Part shown: positions 52,695 through 62,473 of the stretch, piece by piece | Layout of the letters: each line of letters opens with the position of its first letter | How positions within the stretch are numbered: position 1 is the stretch's first letter | NCBI GenBank assembly: GCA_001828855.1 | Contig: MHZT01000040.1 | Span: 177,064-241,063, forward strand | Origin: Rhodobacterales bacterium RIFCSPHIGHO2_02_FULL_62_130 | GTDB taxonomy: Bacteria > Pseudomonadota > Alphaproteobacteria > Rhodobacterales > Rhodobacteraceae | Direction: 5' to 3' | Length of the DNA: 64,000 nucleotides | Notes under the pieces: generated by a model | The model's input: only the letters and a program-made list of their open reading frames with translations | Databases searched by the model: none | Told to the model about the DNA's origin: nothing | Program-made: the position numbers and the translations under genes

Positions 52695-54185
52695 ATGATC
52701 ACTTTGAACACCTACCGCCAGGAATGGTTTGGCACCATCCGCGCCGATCTGCTGTCGGGCCTTGTCGTCGCCCTTGCGCTGATCCCCGAGGCGATTGCCT
52801 TTTCCATCATCGCGGGCGTCGATCCCAAGGTCGGGCTTTACGCCAGCTTTTCCATCGCGGTCATTTCCGCCTTTACCGGCGGCCGCCCCGGCATGATTTC
52901 GGCGGCCACCGCCGCGACCGCCGTGCTGATGGTCACGCTGGTCAAGGATCACGGCCTGCAATACCTGCTGGCCGCGACCATTCTGGCGGGGCTTTTGCAA
53001 ATCGCGGCGGGCTATCTGCGGCTGGGCTTTGTGATGCGCTTTGTGTCGAAATCGGTGATGACGGGCTTTGTGAACGCGCTGGCCATCCTGATTTTCATGG
53101 CGCAACTGCCCGAACTTGATCCGGCCAAGGTCAATATGCTGACCTATGTGCTGGTCGCGGCAGGCTTGGCGATCATCTACCTGTTCCCCTATGTCACCAA
53201 GGCCATTCCGTCGCCCTTGGTCACCATCGTGGTGCTGACAGCCCTGACGTTATACTTCGGCTGGGACGTGCGCACCGTGTCCGATATGGGCCAACTGCCT
53301 GATACACTTCCGGTTTTTCTGATCCCGCAAATCCCCTTCACGCTTGAGACGTTACAGATCATCCTGCCCTATTCCCTTGCCGTCGCCGCCGTCGGCCTGC
53401 TGGAAAGCCTGATGACGCAGAACCTGATCGACGAGATCACCGAGACCATAACCGACCGCAAGCAAGAGTGTATCGGCCAAGGCCTGTCGAATTTTTTCAC
53501 CGGATTCATCGGCGGCATGGCGGGCTGTGCCATGATCGGCCAGTCGATGATCAACATCAAATCCGGCGGGCGCGGACGGCTTTCGACCTTTGTCGCGGGG
53601 GCGATGCTGCTGGTGTTCTGCGTCGGTCTGGGCGACTGGGTGGGCGAAATTCCGATGCCCGCGCTGGTGGCGATCATGATCATGGTGTCGGTCGGCACCT
53701 TTAGTTGGGCCTCATTGGCCAATCTGCGGACGCATCCGCGCTCGTCCTCCATCGTGATGCTGGTGACGGTCGGCACGGTGATTTTCACCCATAACCTTGC
53801 GATTGGTGTCGGCATCGGTGTGCTGCTGTCGGGCATCTTCTTTGCCGGCAAGATCGCGCAACTGTTTCAGGTCACGTCGGTGCTGTCGCCGGATGGCAGG
53901 GCGCGGACCTATGTGATCGAAGGTCAGGTGTTCTTCGCCTCGGTCGAGGATTTCGCCCGCGCCTTCGATTACAAGGAACCGCTGGACCATCTGACCATCG
54001 ACGTTTCCGCAGCACACATCTGGGACATCTCGGCGGTGGCGGCTTTGGATATGGTGGTGCTGAAATTCCGTCATGCGGGCGCGCAGGTCAAGGTGGTCGG
54101 GATGAATCTGGCCTCTGAAACCATCGTGGACAAGCTGGCTTTGCATGGCAAATCCGGCACTGCCGATCCCTTGGCGCTGCACTAG
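52695..54185 (+). CDS. SulP-family sulfate permease
   Basis: Membrane anion transporter, 496 residues from ATG 52695. About 12 helices, with SulP signatures [36 protein letters not shown] near residue 15 and TGFVGGMAG-like [20 protein letters not shown] near 271. A cytoplasmic STAS domain occupies about 400-490 ([23 protein letters not shown]). It interrupts murC-murB and is not part of the classical dcw set. A sequence upstream can fold into a pseudoknot; a terminator-like hairpin follows the stop. Confidence 0.9.
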   Translation: MITLNTYRQEWFGTIRADLLSGLVVALALIPEAIAFSIIAGVDPKVGLYASFSIAVISAFTGGRPGMISAATAATAVLMVTLVKDHGLQYLLAATILAGLLQIAAGYLRLGFVMRFVSKSVMTGFVNALAILIFMAQLPELDPAKVNMLTYVLVAAGLAIIYLFPYVTKAIPSPLVTIVVLTALTLYFGWDVRTVSDMGQLPDTLPVFLIPQIPFTLETLQIILPYSLAVAAVGLLESLMTQNLIDEITETITDRKQECIGQGLSNFFTGFIGGMAGCAMIGQSMINIKSGGRGRLSTFVAGAMLLVFCVGLGDWVGEIPMPALVAIMIMVSVGTFSWASLANLRTHPRSSSIVMLVTVGTVIFTHNLAIGVGIGVLLSGIFFAGKIAQLFQVTSVLSPDGRARTYVIEGQVFFASVEDFARAFDYKEPLDHLTIDVSAAHIWDISAVAALDMVVLKFRHAGAQVKVVGMNLASETIVDKLALHGKSGTADPLALH

Positions 54186-54216
54186 CGTCGGGCCAAAGGG
54201 CGGCTGACAAAGCGGG

Positions 54217-54244
54217 CGGGCAAGGTAGTTCTGCCCGTCTTTTG
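54217..54244 (+). terminator. Terminator of the SulP gene
   Basis: CGGGCA (54217-54222) and TGCCCG (54232-54237), loop AGGTAGTTC, followed by TCTTTTG. It would isolate SulP from murB. Confidence 0.6.
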
Positions 54245-54264
54245 CGTTCAAAGGGCGGGAATCG

Positions 54265-54279
54265 TTAATTTTTCCTTAA
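54265..54279 (+). promoter_or_regulatory. CtrA-type box upstream of murB
   Basis: TTAA-TTTTTCC-TTAA matches TTAA-N7-TTAA exactly, 113 bases before murB. A new transcription unit must begin here because SulP ends in a terminator. It would drive murB-ddl-ftsQ-ftsA. Confidence 0.55.
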
Positions 54280-54392
54280 TGGGGCCATATCAAGCCGTTG
54301 ATAAAGAAAGATAAAAAATGGTCCCGAGTTGGGATCATCGCCAAAGCTGGCGCAGCCTTGCCAGCCGCCCCCACATTTTCTATCACATCGGC

Positions 54393-55322
54393 ATGACCCA
54401 ACTCCCCACCCCCCGCGGCACCCTCACCCCGAACCGGCCCCTTGCCGACCTGACATGGCTCCGCGTGGGCGGCCCCGCCGACTGGCTGTTCCAGCCCGCC
54501 GACGAGGATGACCTGCGTGATTTCCTGCGGGCCTTGCCGCCCGAGGTGCCGGTGTTCCCGATGGGGGTCGGCAGCAACCTGATCGTGCGGGACGGCGGGT
54601 TGCGGGCCGTGGTGGTCCGGCTGGGACGCGGCTTCAACGCGATCTCGGTGGGGCAGGGGCAGGTGGTGGCCGGCGCCGCCGCCCTTGATGCCCACGTGGC
54701 CCGCAAAGCTGCCGAGGCGGGGCTGGACCTGACCTTCCTGCGCACCATCCCCGGCAGCATCGGCGGGGCAGTGCGGATGAACGCGGGCTGCTACGGGTCC
54801 TACGTGGCCGATCACCTGATCTCGGTCCGCTGCGTGACCCGCGCGGGTGAGGTGGTCGATCTGCCCGCCGCCGACCTGCACCCCCGCTACCGCCAGACCG
54901 ACCTGCCCGACGGCTGGGTGATCGTATCGGCCACCTTCCGCGCCGAGGCGGGTGACCCCGCCGCACTTGAGGCACGGATGGCCGACCAGATCGCCAAGCG
55001 CGATGCAAGCCAGCCCACCAAAGACCGCTCTGCCGGATCAACCTTCCGCAATCCCGTCGGTCATTCCAGCACAGGCCATGCCGATGACAGCCATGAATTG
55101 AAGGCGTGGAAAGTGATTGACGACGCCGGTATGCGCGGGGCCACTTTGGGTGGCGCGCAGATGTCGCCGATGCATTCAAATTTCCTGATAAACCGCGATG
55201 GGGCAACCGCCGCCGATCTGGAAGATTTGGGCGAGGAAGTAAGAAAAAGGGTTTTCCAACAGAGCGGTATCACGCTAGAGTGGGAAATCATGCGGGTCGG
55301 GGAACGGCGCGCGCAAAAATAA
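54393..55322 (+). CDS. murB: UDP-N-acetylenolpyruvoylglucosamine reductase MurB
   Basis: FAD/NADPH enzyme that reduces enolpyruvyl-UDP-GlcNAc to UDP-MurNAc. 309 residues from ATG 54393 ([31 protein letters not shown]); SD is weak, and an in-frame start at 54318 adds 25 unlike residues. FAD-binding [12 protein letters not shown] near 55, [17 protein letters not shown] near 121, and the reductive Ser in [11 protein letters not shown] near 212. Type I-like C-terminal end. Confidence 0.95.
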   Translation: MTQLPTPRGTLTPNRPLADLTWLRVGGPADWLFQPADEDDLRDFLRALPPEVPVFPMGVGSNLIVRDGGLRAVVVRLGRGFNAISVGQGQVVAGAAALDAHVARKAAEAGLDLTFLRTIPGSIGGAVRMNAGCYGSYVADHLISVRCVTRAGEVVDLPAADLHPRYRQTDLPDGWVIVSATFRAEAGDPAALEARMADQIAKRDASQPTKDRSAGSTFRNPVGHSSTGHADDSHELKAWKVIDDAGMRGATLGGAQMSPMHSNFLINRDGATAADLEDLGEEVRKRVFQQSGITLEWEIMRVGERRAQK

Positions 55323-55358
55323 GATCATGGGCCGAAAACGGTCTGGATGAGGCAGTAA

Positions 55359-56279
55359 ATGGCAGGCGGCTCAAGCAGGGCAGTCTCCAAGGTGGCGGTG
55401 TTGATGGGTGGTCCTTCCGCAGAGCGGGAGGTTTCGCTTGTCTCTGGGCGCGCATGCGCTGCGGCACTTCGGGAGGCGGGGTATCAGGTTATCGAGGTCG
55501 ATTGCGGCCCCGATCTGCCCGCACGTCTGGCCGAGATTAAACCCGACGTCGCCTTCAACGCCCTGCATGGCCGTTGGGGCGAGGATGGCTGCGTGCAGGG
55601 CATCCTTGAGTGGCTGCACATTCCCTATACCCATTCGGGCGTGCTGGCCTCGGCCCTTGCGATGGACAAGGCCAAGGCGAAAGAGGTCTATGTCGCAGCC
55701 GGTTTGCCGATCGTGGCCAGCCGACTGGCGACGCGAGATGAGGTTCAGGCAGGCCACGTCCTGCCGCCGCCCTATGTGGTCAAGCCGAACAACGAAGGCT
55801 CGTCCGTCGGGGTTTATATCGTGCATCCGGGCAGCAATGCCCCGCGTCTGGCCGAAACCATGCCCGAGGTGGTGCTGGTGGAAACCTATGCGCCGGGGCG
55901 CGAATTGACGGTGACGGTGATGGGGGATCGGGCGCTTTGCGTGACCGATATCATCACCGAAGGCTGGTATGACTTTGATGCGAAATACAAAACCGGTGGC
56001 AGCCGCCATGTGCTGCCTGCCGAGTTGCCGCAAGAGATTACGGATGCTTGCCTTGACTATGCCCTGCGCGCCCACCGCGCGCTTGGCTGTCGGGGTGTCA
56101 GCCGCACCGATTTTCGTTGGGATGAGGGGCGCGGGCTGGCGGGGCTGATCCTGCTGGAGACCAACACCCAACCGGGGATGACGCCGACCTCGCTAGCGCC
56201 GGAACAGGCTGCATTTTTGGGCATGTCGTTCCCCGAATTATGCGCGTGGATGGTGGAGGACGCCTCATGCAATCGCTAG
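55359..56279 (+). CDS. ddl: D-alanine--D-alanine ligase
   Basis: Makes the D-Ala-D-Ala dipeptide used by MurF. 306 residues, ATP-grasp. [19 protein letters not shown] near 14, [11 protein letters not shown] near 146, RTDFRWDE near 253, and [20 protein letters not shown] near 266. The ATG follows a short gap after murB; the weak SD suggests translational coupling. The end overlaps ftsQ by 13 bases. Confidence 0.96.
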   Translation: MAGGSSRAVSKVAVLMGGPSAEREVSLVSGRACAAALREAGYQVIEVDCGPDLPARLAEIKPDVAFNALHGRWGEDGCVQGILEWLHIPYTHSGVLASALAMDKAKAKEVYVAAGLPIVASRLATRDEVQAGHVLPPPYVVKPNNEGSSVGVYIVHPGSNAPRLAETMPEVVLVETYAPGRELTVTVMGDRALCVTDIITEGWYDFDAKYKTGGSRHVLPAELPQEITDACLDYALRAHRALGCRGVSRTDFRWDEGRGLAGLILLETNTQPGMTPTSLAPEQAAFLGMSFPELCAWMVEDASCNR

Positions 56280-57169
56280 GCCGCGCCCCCCAGCGCCCGC
56301 ATGCCATCCGCCGCGATCCGGCCCCCAGCCGCTGGCAATACCGGATGCAGCGGCTATGGCTTACGCCGCTGTTTCGGGTGCTGTTCCGTGTGGGTCTGCC
56401 GGTTGCTTCGGTTGGTCTGATCGCGGCGCTTGTGCTGCATGATGACAGCCGCCGCGCGGCGCTGGTGCAGACCTATGACAGTTTGAGCGAACAGTTTCAG
56501 GACCGGCCCGAGTTCCGCGTCAGTTATCTGTCGATCGAAGGCGCGTCGCGTGATCTGGCGGACGCAGTGCGTGCCAAGCTGGCGGTCAAGTTGCCGGAGT
56601 CTTCGTTTGATCTGGATCTGGACGCGCTGCGGCAAAAGGCCGAAGCGCTGGATGCGGTGGCGAAGGCGGAATTGCGGGTGCGGGCGGGCGGTGTGTTGCA
56701 GGTGTTGCTGACCGAACGCGCGCCTGTGCTGGTTTGGCGGAACGACACCGGTTTAGAGCTGCTGGACGCCACAGGGCATCGCGTGGCGGGCTTGGCCGCG
56801 CGCGGGGATCGGTCGGATTTGCCGCTGGTGGCGGGCGAGGGGGCCGATACCCATGCCTCCGAGGCGCTGGAATTGCTGGATGCGGCAGGGCCGATCAGTC
56901 CGCGTATTCGCGGGCTTGTGCGGATGGGCGACCGGCGCTGGGATATCGTGCTGGATCGTGAGCAGCGGATTTTGCTGCCCTCTGATGGCGCTGTGGCGGC
57001 GCTGGAGCGGCTTCTGGCGCTGGATGCCGCCGAGAACCTGCTGGCCCGCGATCTTGTTGCGGTGGATTTAAGAAACGAACAGCGGCCGGTTTTGCGGCTT
57101 GCACCCTTTGCACTGGCCGAAGCGCGGCGCGCGCTTGGGATTATCGAGACGACGGAGAGTGACCTATGA
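56267..57169 (+). CDS. ftsQ: Cell division protein FtsQ
   Basis: Bitopic divisome scaffold, 300 residues from ATG 56267 (SD GGAGGA within ddl). Basic cytoplasmic tail (1-37), one membrane helix about 38-57, POTRA domain about 80-150 ([23 protein letters not shown]) and FtsQ beta domain to the end, with [20 protein letters not shown] near 223. Overlaps ftsA by 4 bases. Confidence 0.94.
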   Translation: MQSLGRAPQRPHAIRRDPAPSRWQYRMQRLWLTPLFRVLFRVGLPVASVGLIAALVLHDDSRRAALVQTYDSLSEQFQDRPEFRVSYLSIEGASRDLADAVRAKLAVKLPESSFDLDLDALRQKAEALDAVAKAELRVRAGGVLQVLLTERAPVLVWRNDTGLELLDATGHRVAGLAARGDRSDLPLVAGEGADTHASEALELLDAAGPISPRIRGLVRMGDRRWDIVLDREQRILLPSDGAVAALERLLALDAAENLLARDLVAVDLRNEQRPVLRLAPFALAEARRALGIIETTESDL

Positions 57170-58500
57170 CCGACCTGTATCAATCCCAGCGTGCCATGCG
57201 TCACATGCGCCGGACGGCGATGCAGCGCGGTGTGGTGGCAATCCTTGACGTCGGCACCTCGAAGATCGCCTGTCTTGTGCTGCGGTTCGACGGGTTCGAG
57301 CAGATGCGCGATATTGATGGCGTGGGGCCGATGGCAGGGCAATCCACCTTCCGCGTGATCGGGGCTGCGACCACGCGGTCCCGCGGTGTGCGCTTTGGCG
57401 AAATTGCCGTGATGAACGAGACCGAGCGTGCCATTCGCACCGCCGTGCAGGCCGCGCAAAAGATGGCGAATGTGCGGGTCGATCATGTGATCGCCTGCTT
57501 CAGCGGGGCGGAACCCCGCAGCTATGGCCTTGCGGGCGAATGGGAATTGCAGGACTCGGTCGTGACCGAGCAGGACGTGGCGCGCGTGATGGCCGCCTGC
57601 GATGTGCCCGATATCGGCGAGGCGCGCGACGTGCTGCACGCCCAACCGGTGAACTTTGCGCTGGATCACCGGACGGGTCTGGGCGATCCGCGCGGGCAGA
57701 TCGGCAACCGTCTGGCCTGCGATATGCATATGCTGACGGTGGATGCGTCGGTGGTGCAGAACCTGCTGTATTGCATCAAGCGCTGTGATCTCGAACTCGC
57801 TGGGATTGCGTCTTCGGCTTATGTGGCGGGGATTTCGTCGCTGGTTGAGGATGAACAGGAGTTGGGGGCGGCCTGCATCGACATGGGCGGTGGTGCCACC
57901 GGTATCTCGATCTTTATGAAAAAGCATATGATCTATGCTGACTGCGTGCGGATGGGCGGCGATCATGTGACGTCGGATATTTCCAAGGGTTTGCAGGTGC
58001 CGCTGGCAGTGGCGGAACGTATCAAGACCAAGCACGGCGGCGTGCATGCCACCGGCATGGATGACCGCGAGATGATCGAGATGGGCGGCGATTCCGGCGA
58101 TTGGGAGAAAGACCGCCGCCAGATCAGCCGGACCGAGCTGATCGGCATCATGCGCCCGCGCGTCGAGGAAATTCTGGAAGAAGTGCGCGCGCGGCTGGAC
58201 GTGGCGGGTTTTGACCATCTGCCCAGCCAGCAGGTCGTGCTGACCGGCGGGGCCAGCCAGATTCCGGGGCTTGACGGATTGGCCAGCCGCATCCTGGGGC
58301 AAAGGGTGCGGATGGGGCGGCCTTTGCGTGTGCAGGGCCTGCCGCAGGCAGCGACAGGGGCGGCGTTCTCCAGTGCAGTGGGGCTGTGCCTGTTTGCGGC
58401 GCATCCGCAGGATGAATGGTGGGATTTCGACATTCCGACCGAGCGTTATCCGGCAAGGTCGTTGAAACGGGCCATCCGGTGGTTCAAGGATAACTGGTAA
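57166..58500 (+). CDS. ftsA: Cell division protein FtsA
   Basis: Actin-like ATPase tethering FtsZ to the membrane. 444 residues. GVVAILDVGTSKIACLVL near 22, the 1C domain about 90-175, CIDMGGGATGISIF near 239, and VVLTGGASQIPGL near 354. The C-terminal end RSLKRAIRWFKDNW is an amphipathic membrane-targeting helix. The N-terminal tail (1-20) is longer than in E. coli. Confidence 0.96.
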   Translation: MTDLYQSQRAMRHMRRTAMQRGVVAILDVGTSKIACLVLRFDGFEQMRDIDGVGPMAGQSTFRVIGAATTRSRGVRFGEIAVMNETERAIRTAVQAAQKMANVRVDHVIACFSGAEPRSYGLAGEWELQDSVVTEQDVARVMAACDVPDIGEARDVLHAQPVNFALDHRTGLGDPRGQIGNRLACDMHMLTVDASVVQNLLYCIKRCDLELAGIASSAYVAGISSLVEDEQELGAACIDMGGGATGISIFMKKHMIYADCVRMGGDHVTSDISKGLQVPLAVAERIKTKHGGVHATGMDDREMIEMGGDSGDWEKDRRQISRTELIGIMRPRVEEILEEVRARLDVAGFDHLPSQQVVLTGGASQIPGLDGLASRILGQRVRMGRPLRVQGLPQAATGAAFSSAVGLCLFAAHPQDEWWDFDIPTERYPARSLKRAIRWFKDNW

Positions 58501-58602
58501 ACCGCTACATTCTGACAGTTTGGCAAAATGCCGCTGATATGCGGTAGTTTTTCCCCATATTTTGTGGGGAGCCTGACTTTTTTTCGTGACCTTTTCCGGC
58601 TC

Positions 58603-58611
58603 TGTGGATAG
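58603..58611 (-). promoter_or_regulatory. DnaA-like box upstream of ftsZ
   Basis: TGTGGATAG is one base off the consensus DnaA box, in the 218-base ftsA-ftsZ gap. This gap has several T-rich stretches and must hold the ftsZ promoter, which I could not assign. Confidence 0.3.
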
Positions 58612-58718
58612 AATCGGGGATAATTCGGCAATCTGGAACTTTGGGACAGGTTTCAGAACAGACCGGAACGGCAACTGGCGGCAGGTGAGCTGCACAACAA
58701 GAAACAGGCGGACAGCAC

Positions 58719-60347
58719 ATGACCTTGAACCTGACCATGACCTCGCAGCGTGAAGAGCTGAAGCCGCGTATCACGGTGTTCGGTGTCGGCGGTGCCGGTG
58801 GTAACGCCGTCAACAACATGATCGACCAGCAACTTGAAGGTGTCGAGTTTGTGGTCGCCAACACTGACGCGCAGGCCCTGCAGCAAAGTCGCGCGACGGC
58901 AAAGATCCAGATGGGTCTGAAGGTGACGGAAGGTCTTGGGGCAGGGGCGCGCCCGTCGGTTGGCGCTGCGGCTGCGGAAGAAACCATCGAAGAGATCGTT
59001 GATCATCTGGCGGGCGCGCATATGTGCTTTATCACGGCCGGTATGGGCGGCGGCACCGGCACCGGTGCGGCCCCGATCATCGCACAGGCTGCGCGGGAGC
59101 TGGGCGTGCTGACCGTGGGTGTTGTCACCAAGCCCTTCCAGTTCGAAGGCAACAAGCGGATGAAGCAGGCCGAAGAAGGCATTGCAGCACTGCAAAAGGT
59201 TGTCGATACGCTGATCATCATTCCGAACCAGAACCTGTTCCGTCTGGCGAACGAACGCACCACCTTTACCGAAGCCTTCGCCATGGCCGATGACGTGCTG
59301 TATCAGGGCGTCAAGGGCGTGACCGACCTGATGGTGCGCCCCGGCCTGATCAACCTTGACTTCGCTGACGTGCGTGCGGTGATGGACGAGATGGGCAAGG
59401 CCATGATGGGGACGGGCGAGGCCAGCGGCGAGAACCGCGCGGTCGAGGCCGCTGAAAAGGCGATTGCCAACCCGCTGCTGGACGAAATCAGCCTGCATGG
59501 TGCCAAGGGCGTTCTGATCAACATCACCGGCGGCTATGATCTGACCCTGTTCGAACTGGACGAGGCTGCGAATATCATCCGCGAAAAGGTTGATCCTGAC
59601 GCGAATATCATCGTTGGCTCCACTCTGGATACCACAATGGAAGGCACTCTGCGGGTCTCCGTGGTGGCCACCGGTATCGATGTCGCGCAAAGCCGCGCCG
59701 ATCAGCCGATTGCCCGCCGCAAGATGGTCGAACCGCTGAGCAAACCGGTTCCCGCGCCGGAACCTGCGCGCCGTGAAGTGCCGGTTGCGGCTTCTCCGGT
59801 TGCGACGCCGGTTCAGACGCAGCAACCCGCGCCGCAGCCATCGATGTTCGACGGTCTGGATGGCGAAAACAGCTTTGCCCCGCAGACCGAGCCGGAGGAC
59901 TTTATCGCCGCCGACGACATGCCGCCGCCCGCCTACCGTCCGCAGGCTCCGATGCAGCGTCAGGCCCCCAGCACGGCCAATTATGACGCCGATGCGGCGG
60001 CCTTTGTCGCTCCGCGGCCGCGCGCGCCCGGCACGCCCTCGCCCGAGGCAATTGCACGGCTTCAGGCAGCGGTCAGCAAATCGCCCGCTCAGCAAACCCG
60101 GTCTGCGCCCGCCGCGCCGCAAGCCAGCCGCGCACCTGCCACTGCGGCCAAACCGGCCGAGCGTCCGCGCTTTGGCATCGGCAGCCTGATCAACCGCATG
60201 GCCGGTGGCCACGCCGAACCGGCACCAGAGCGGCAGCAGACCGCACGCCAACAGCCTCCGGTGACGGCTTATGATGACGAGCAGGAACTCTCTGCCGATC
60301 AGGAACGGATCGAAATTCCGGCCTTTCTGCGCCGCCAAGCCAATTAA
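58719..60347 (+). CDS. ftsZ: Cell division protein FtsZ
   Basis: Tubulin-like GTPase of the Z ring. 542 residues. [14 protein letters not shown] near 23, the tubulin signature [10 protein letters not shown] near 110, and the T7-loop [11 protein letters not shown] near 210. The globular part ends about 330. A long Pro/Ala/Gln/Arg-rich linker (about 335-525) follows, then the alphaproteobacterial end peptide [12 protein letters not shown]. The linker is much longer than in E. coli FtsZ. The 218-base gap before it and the terminator after make it a separate expression unit. Confidence 0.98.
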   Translation: MTLNLTMTSQREELKPRITVFGVGGAGGNAVNNMIDQQLEGVEFVVANTDAQALQQSRATAKIQMGLKVTEGLGAGARPSVGAAAAEETIEEIVDHLAGAHMCFITAGMGGGTGTGAAPIIAQAARELGVLTVGVVTKPFQFEGNKRMKQAEEGIAALQKVVDTLIIIPNQNLFRLANERTTFTEAFAMADDVLYQGVKGVTDLMVRPGLINLDFADVRAVMDEMGKAMMGTGEASGENRAVEAAEKAIANPLLDEISLHGAKGVLINITGGYDLTLFELDEAANIIREKVDPDANIIVGSTLDTTMEGTLRVSVVATGIDVAQSRADQPIARRKMVEPLSKPVPAPEPARREVPVAASPVATPVQTQQPAPQPSMFDGLDGENSFAPQTEPEDFIAADDMPPPAYRPQAPMQRQAPSTANYDADAAAFVAPRPRAPGTPSPEAIARLQAAVSKSPAQQTRSAPAAPQASRAPATAAKPAERPRFGIGSLINRMAGGHAEPAPERQQTARQQPPVTAYDDEQELSADQERIEIPAFLRRQAN

Positions 60348-60370
60348 GATCTGTTACAGTTGATTGGAAG

Positions 60371-60400
60371 GCCCCGACGTGTTCGGGGCTTTTCTTTTTA
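60371..60400 (+). terminator. Intrinsic terminator of ftsZ
   Basis: GCCCCGA (60371-60377) with TCGGGGC (60383-60389), loop CGTGT, followed by TTTTCTTTTTA. Confidence 0.9.
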
Positions 60401-60530
60401 TATCAATGCTTTACCTGTTGGAAATTCTGTCACACTCCGTTACAAAGAGTGAGTTGAGATAAATGCCGCACAGTTTTAGCACAGTCATCAAGGCGCAGAA
60501 TGGTCGCCATGCCTACCCTTGAGGATTGCC

Positions 60531-61451
60531 GTGCAAAATACCTTGGTTGCCCCCGCCAGTTTTACCGGCCTTGGTCTGCACTCTGGTGCGCCGGTTCGTA
60601 TGGTTGTGAAGCCTGCGCCGGACAATCATGGCATCTGGTTTCGTCGCACCGATCTTGACCAAAACGAAGCCCTGATTCCGGCGATCTGGGATGCGGTTGT
60701 GCCATCGCGGCTTTGCACTCTGGTTGCGAATGCGGCGGGGACCAGTGTTTCGACGATCGAGCATGTGATGGCTGCGCTGGCAGGTTGTGCTATTCACAAT
60801 GCGCTGATCGAGATTGACGGACCGGAAGTGCCGATCCTTGACGGGTCGGCGGTGCCGTTTGTGGCGGGCTTTCTGGCCGCAGGCTTGAAAGCGCAAAGCG
60901 CGCAAGTTCGCACAATCCGCGTGCTGAAGCCTGTCGAAGTGCGCGACGGCGAGGCGGTGGCACGGCTGGAGCCGTCCGAGAATCTGGAGATTGATTTCAG
61001 TATCGATTTTGCCGAGGCCGCGATTGGCCGTCAGGAAAAAGTGCTGAACATGGCAAATGGCGCTTTTGTGCGCGAATTGTCGGACAGCCGCACTTTCTGC
61101 CGCGCCGATGATGTGACGGCCATGCGCGCGCGCGGTCTGGCCTTGGGCGGCACGCTGGAAAATGCCGTGGTATTCGATGGCGACCGTGTGCTGTCACCGG
61201 GCGGCCTGCGCTATATCGACGAACCCGTGCGCCATAAGATGTTGGATGCATTGGGAGATTTGGCTTTGGCGGGCGGGCCGATCCTTGGTCGTTACACCGG
61301 TATTCGCGCGGGTCATGCGCTGACCAACCGTCTGTTGCGCGCGCTGTTCGCCGCGCCTGATGCGTGGCGGTACGATGATTGCGGCGCTGCGACAGGCAAG
61401 AAACTGCCCGGCGTAGGGGTGCATCAGGGCGATCTTCCGGCGCGTCAGTGA
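60531..61451 (+). CDS. lpxC: UDP-3-O-acyl-N-acetylglucosamine deacetylase LpxC
   Basis: Zinc deacetylase, the committed step of lipid A synthesis. 306 residues from GTG 60531 (VQNTLVAPASFTGLGLHSG) with SD GAGG six bases before; a TTG at 60519 is in frame but would waste this SD. Zinc-ligand TIEHVMAAL near 74, DGSAVPFVAGFL near 102, and HKMLDALGDLALAG near 233 with IRAGHALTNRLLRAL near 261. Expressed separately from ftsZ. Confidence 0.94.
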   Translation: MQNTLVAPASFTGLGLHSGAPVRMVVKPAPDNHGIWFRRTDLDQNEALIPAIWDAVVPSRLCTLVANAAGTSVSTIEHVMAALAGCAIHNALIEIDGPEVPILDGSAVPFVAGFLAAGLKAQSAQVRTIRVLKPVEVRDGEAVARLEPSENLEIDFSIDFAEAAIGRQEKVLNMANGAFVRELSDSRTFCRADDVTAMRARGLALGGTLENAVVFDGDRVLSPGGLRYIDEPVRHKMLDALGDLALAGGPILGRYTGIRAGHALTNRLLRALFAAPDAWRYDDCGAATGKKLPGVGVHQGDLPARQ

Positions 61452-61455
61452 CACA

Positions 61456-61498
61456 AGGCGCAACAAAGCGATGAAAGCCGTTTTGCGCCTCGGATTTT
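61456..61498 (+). terminator. Candidate terminator of lpxC
   Basis: AGGCGCAA (61456-61463) pairs with TTGCGCCT (61483-61490) across a 19-base loop, then CGGATTTTTC. Confidence 0.4.
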
Positions 61499-61582
61499 TC
61501 TGTGCTAGGACAGTCACAACAGCAGCGTGACGCGCCCATTTTGCGGGTGTTCTAGGTTGCGGCAAATTGGGATAGGCGGAAG

Positions 61583-62428
61583 ATGGCAGGCGGAAAACCG
61601 GGTGCGGCGCGGGTCATAGGCATGGCGCTTCTCGTGGCTGTGCTGACCGCATGTTCGGGCGGCGGCGCGCAAGAGCGTGCGCTGGACAGCTACACCCCCG
61701 AGGAAATCTACAAACGTGGCGAGTTGGTCCTTGAATCCAAGGCCAAGCCCAAAGATGCACTGATCTATTTCCAAGAGGTGGAGCGTCTTTATCCCTATTC
61801 GGAATGGGCCAAGCGCGCTTTGATCATGCAGACCTATACGCTGCACAAGGCCAAGGACTACGAAGAAGCCCGCATCACGGCGCAGCGCTATCTTGATTTC
61901 TATCCCGGCGAAGAAGACGCGGCCTACGCGCAATATCTGATGGCGCTGTCCTATTATGACCAGATCGATGAGGTCGGTCGTGATCAGGGGCTTACCTATC
62001 AGGCGTTGCAGGCGTTGCGGGTCGTGATCGAAGAATATCCCGACAGCGAATATGCCAAATCCGCGATTCTGAAGTTTGATCTGGCCTTTGATCATCTGGC
62101 AGCCAAAGATATGGAAGTCGGGCGCTATTATCTGAAGCGGCGCAACTATACGGCGGCGATCAACCGGTTCCGCACTGTTGTGCAGGATTTCCAGACCACG
62201 ACCCATACCGCCGAAGCCTTGCACCGTCTGGTCGAATGTTATCTGGCGCTGGGTCTTACGGACGAGGCGCAGACGGCGGCGGCAATTCTGGGCTATAACT
62301 ATCAGTCCAGCCCCTTCTATGACGACAGCTTCCGTCTGCTGAAAGATCGCGGCCTTGCACCCGAGGCCAAAGGCACCAACTGGCTGTCAACGGTCTACCG
62401 TCAGATGATCAAGGGCGAGTGGTTGTAA
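61583..62428 (+). CDS. bamD: Outer membrane assembly lipoprotein BamD
   Basis: Lipoprotein of the BAM complex that folds outer-membrane barrels. 281 residues. Signal with lipobox LTAC (Cys24), then five TPR-like repeats (LDSYTPEEIYKRGELVL, WAKRALIMQTYTLHKAKDYEEA, YAQYLMALSYYDQID). The segment EAGRDQGLTYQALQALRVVIEEYPDSEYA is typical of ComL/BamD. It lies between lpxC and recN as in other Rhodobacterales. Confidence 0.95.
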   Translation: MAGGKPGAARVIGMALLVAVLTACSGGGAQERALDSYTPEEIYKRGELVLESKAKPKDALIYFQEVERLYPYSEWAKRALIMQTYTLHKAKDYEEARITAQRYLDFYPGEEDAAYAQYLMALSYYDQIDEVGRDQGLTYQALQALRVVIEEYPDSEYAKSAILKFDLAFDHLAAKDMEVGRYYLKRRNYTAAINRFRTVVQDFQTTTHTAEALHRLVECYLALGLTDEAQTAAAILGYNYQSSPFYDDSFRLLKDRGLAPEAKGTNWLSTVYRQMIKGEWL

Positions 62429-62473
62429 TGCAGGCACCCTGCGTCGTGACTGCGCGCCCTTCGGGGGCATAAG

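Noticed and set aside
58652-58680. GAAC-N6-GAAC upstream of ftsZ as an SOS box
   Set aside because: Spacing is six, while the alphaproteobacterial LexA box needs seven.
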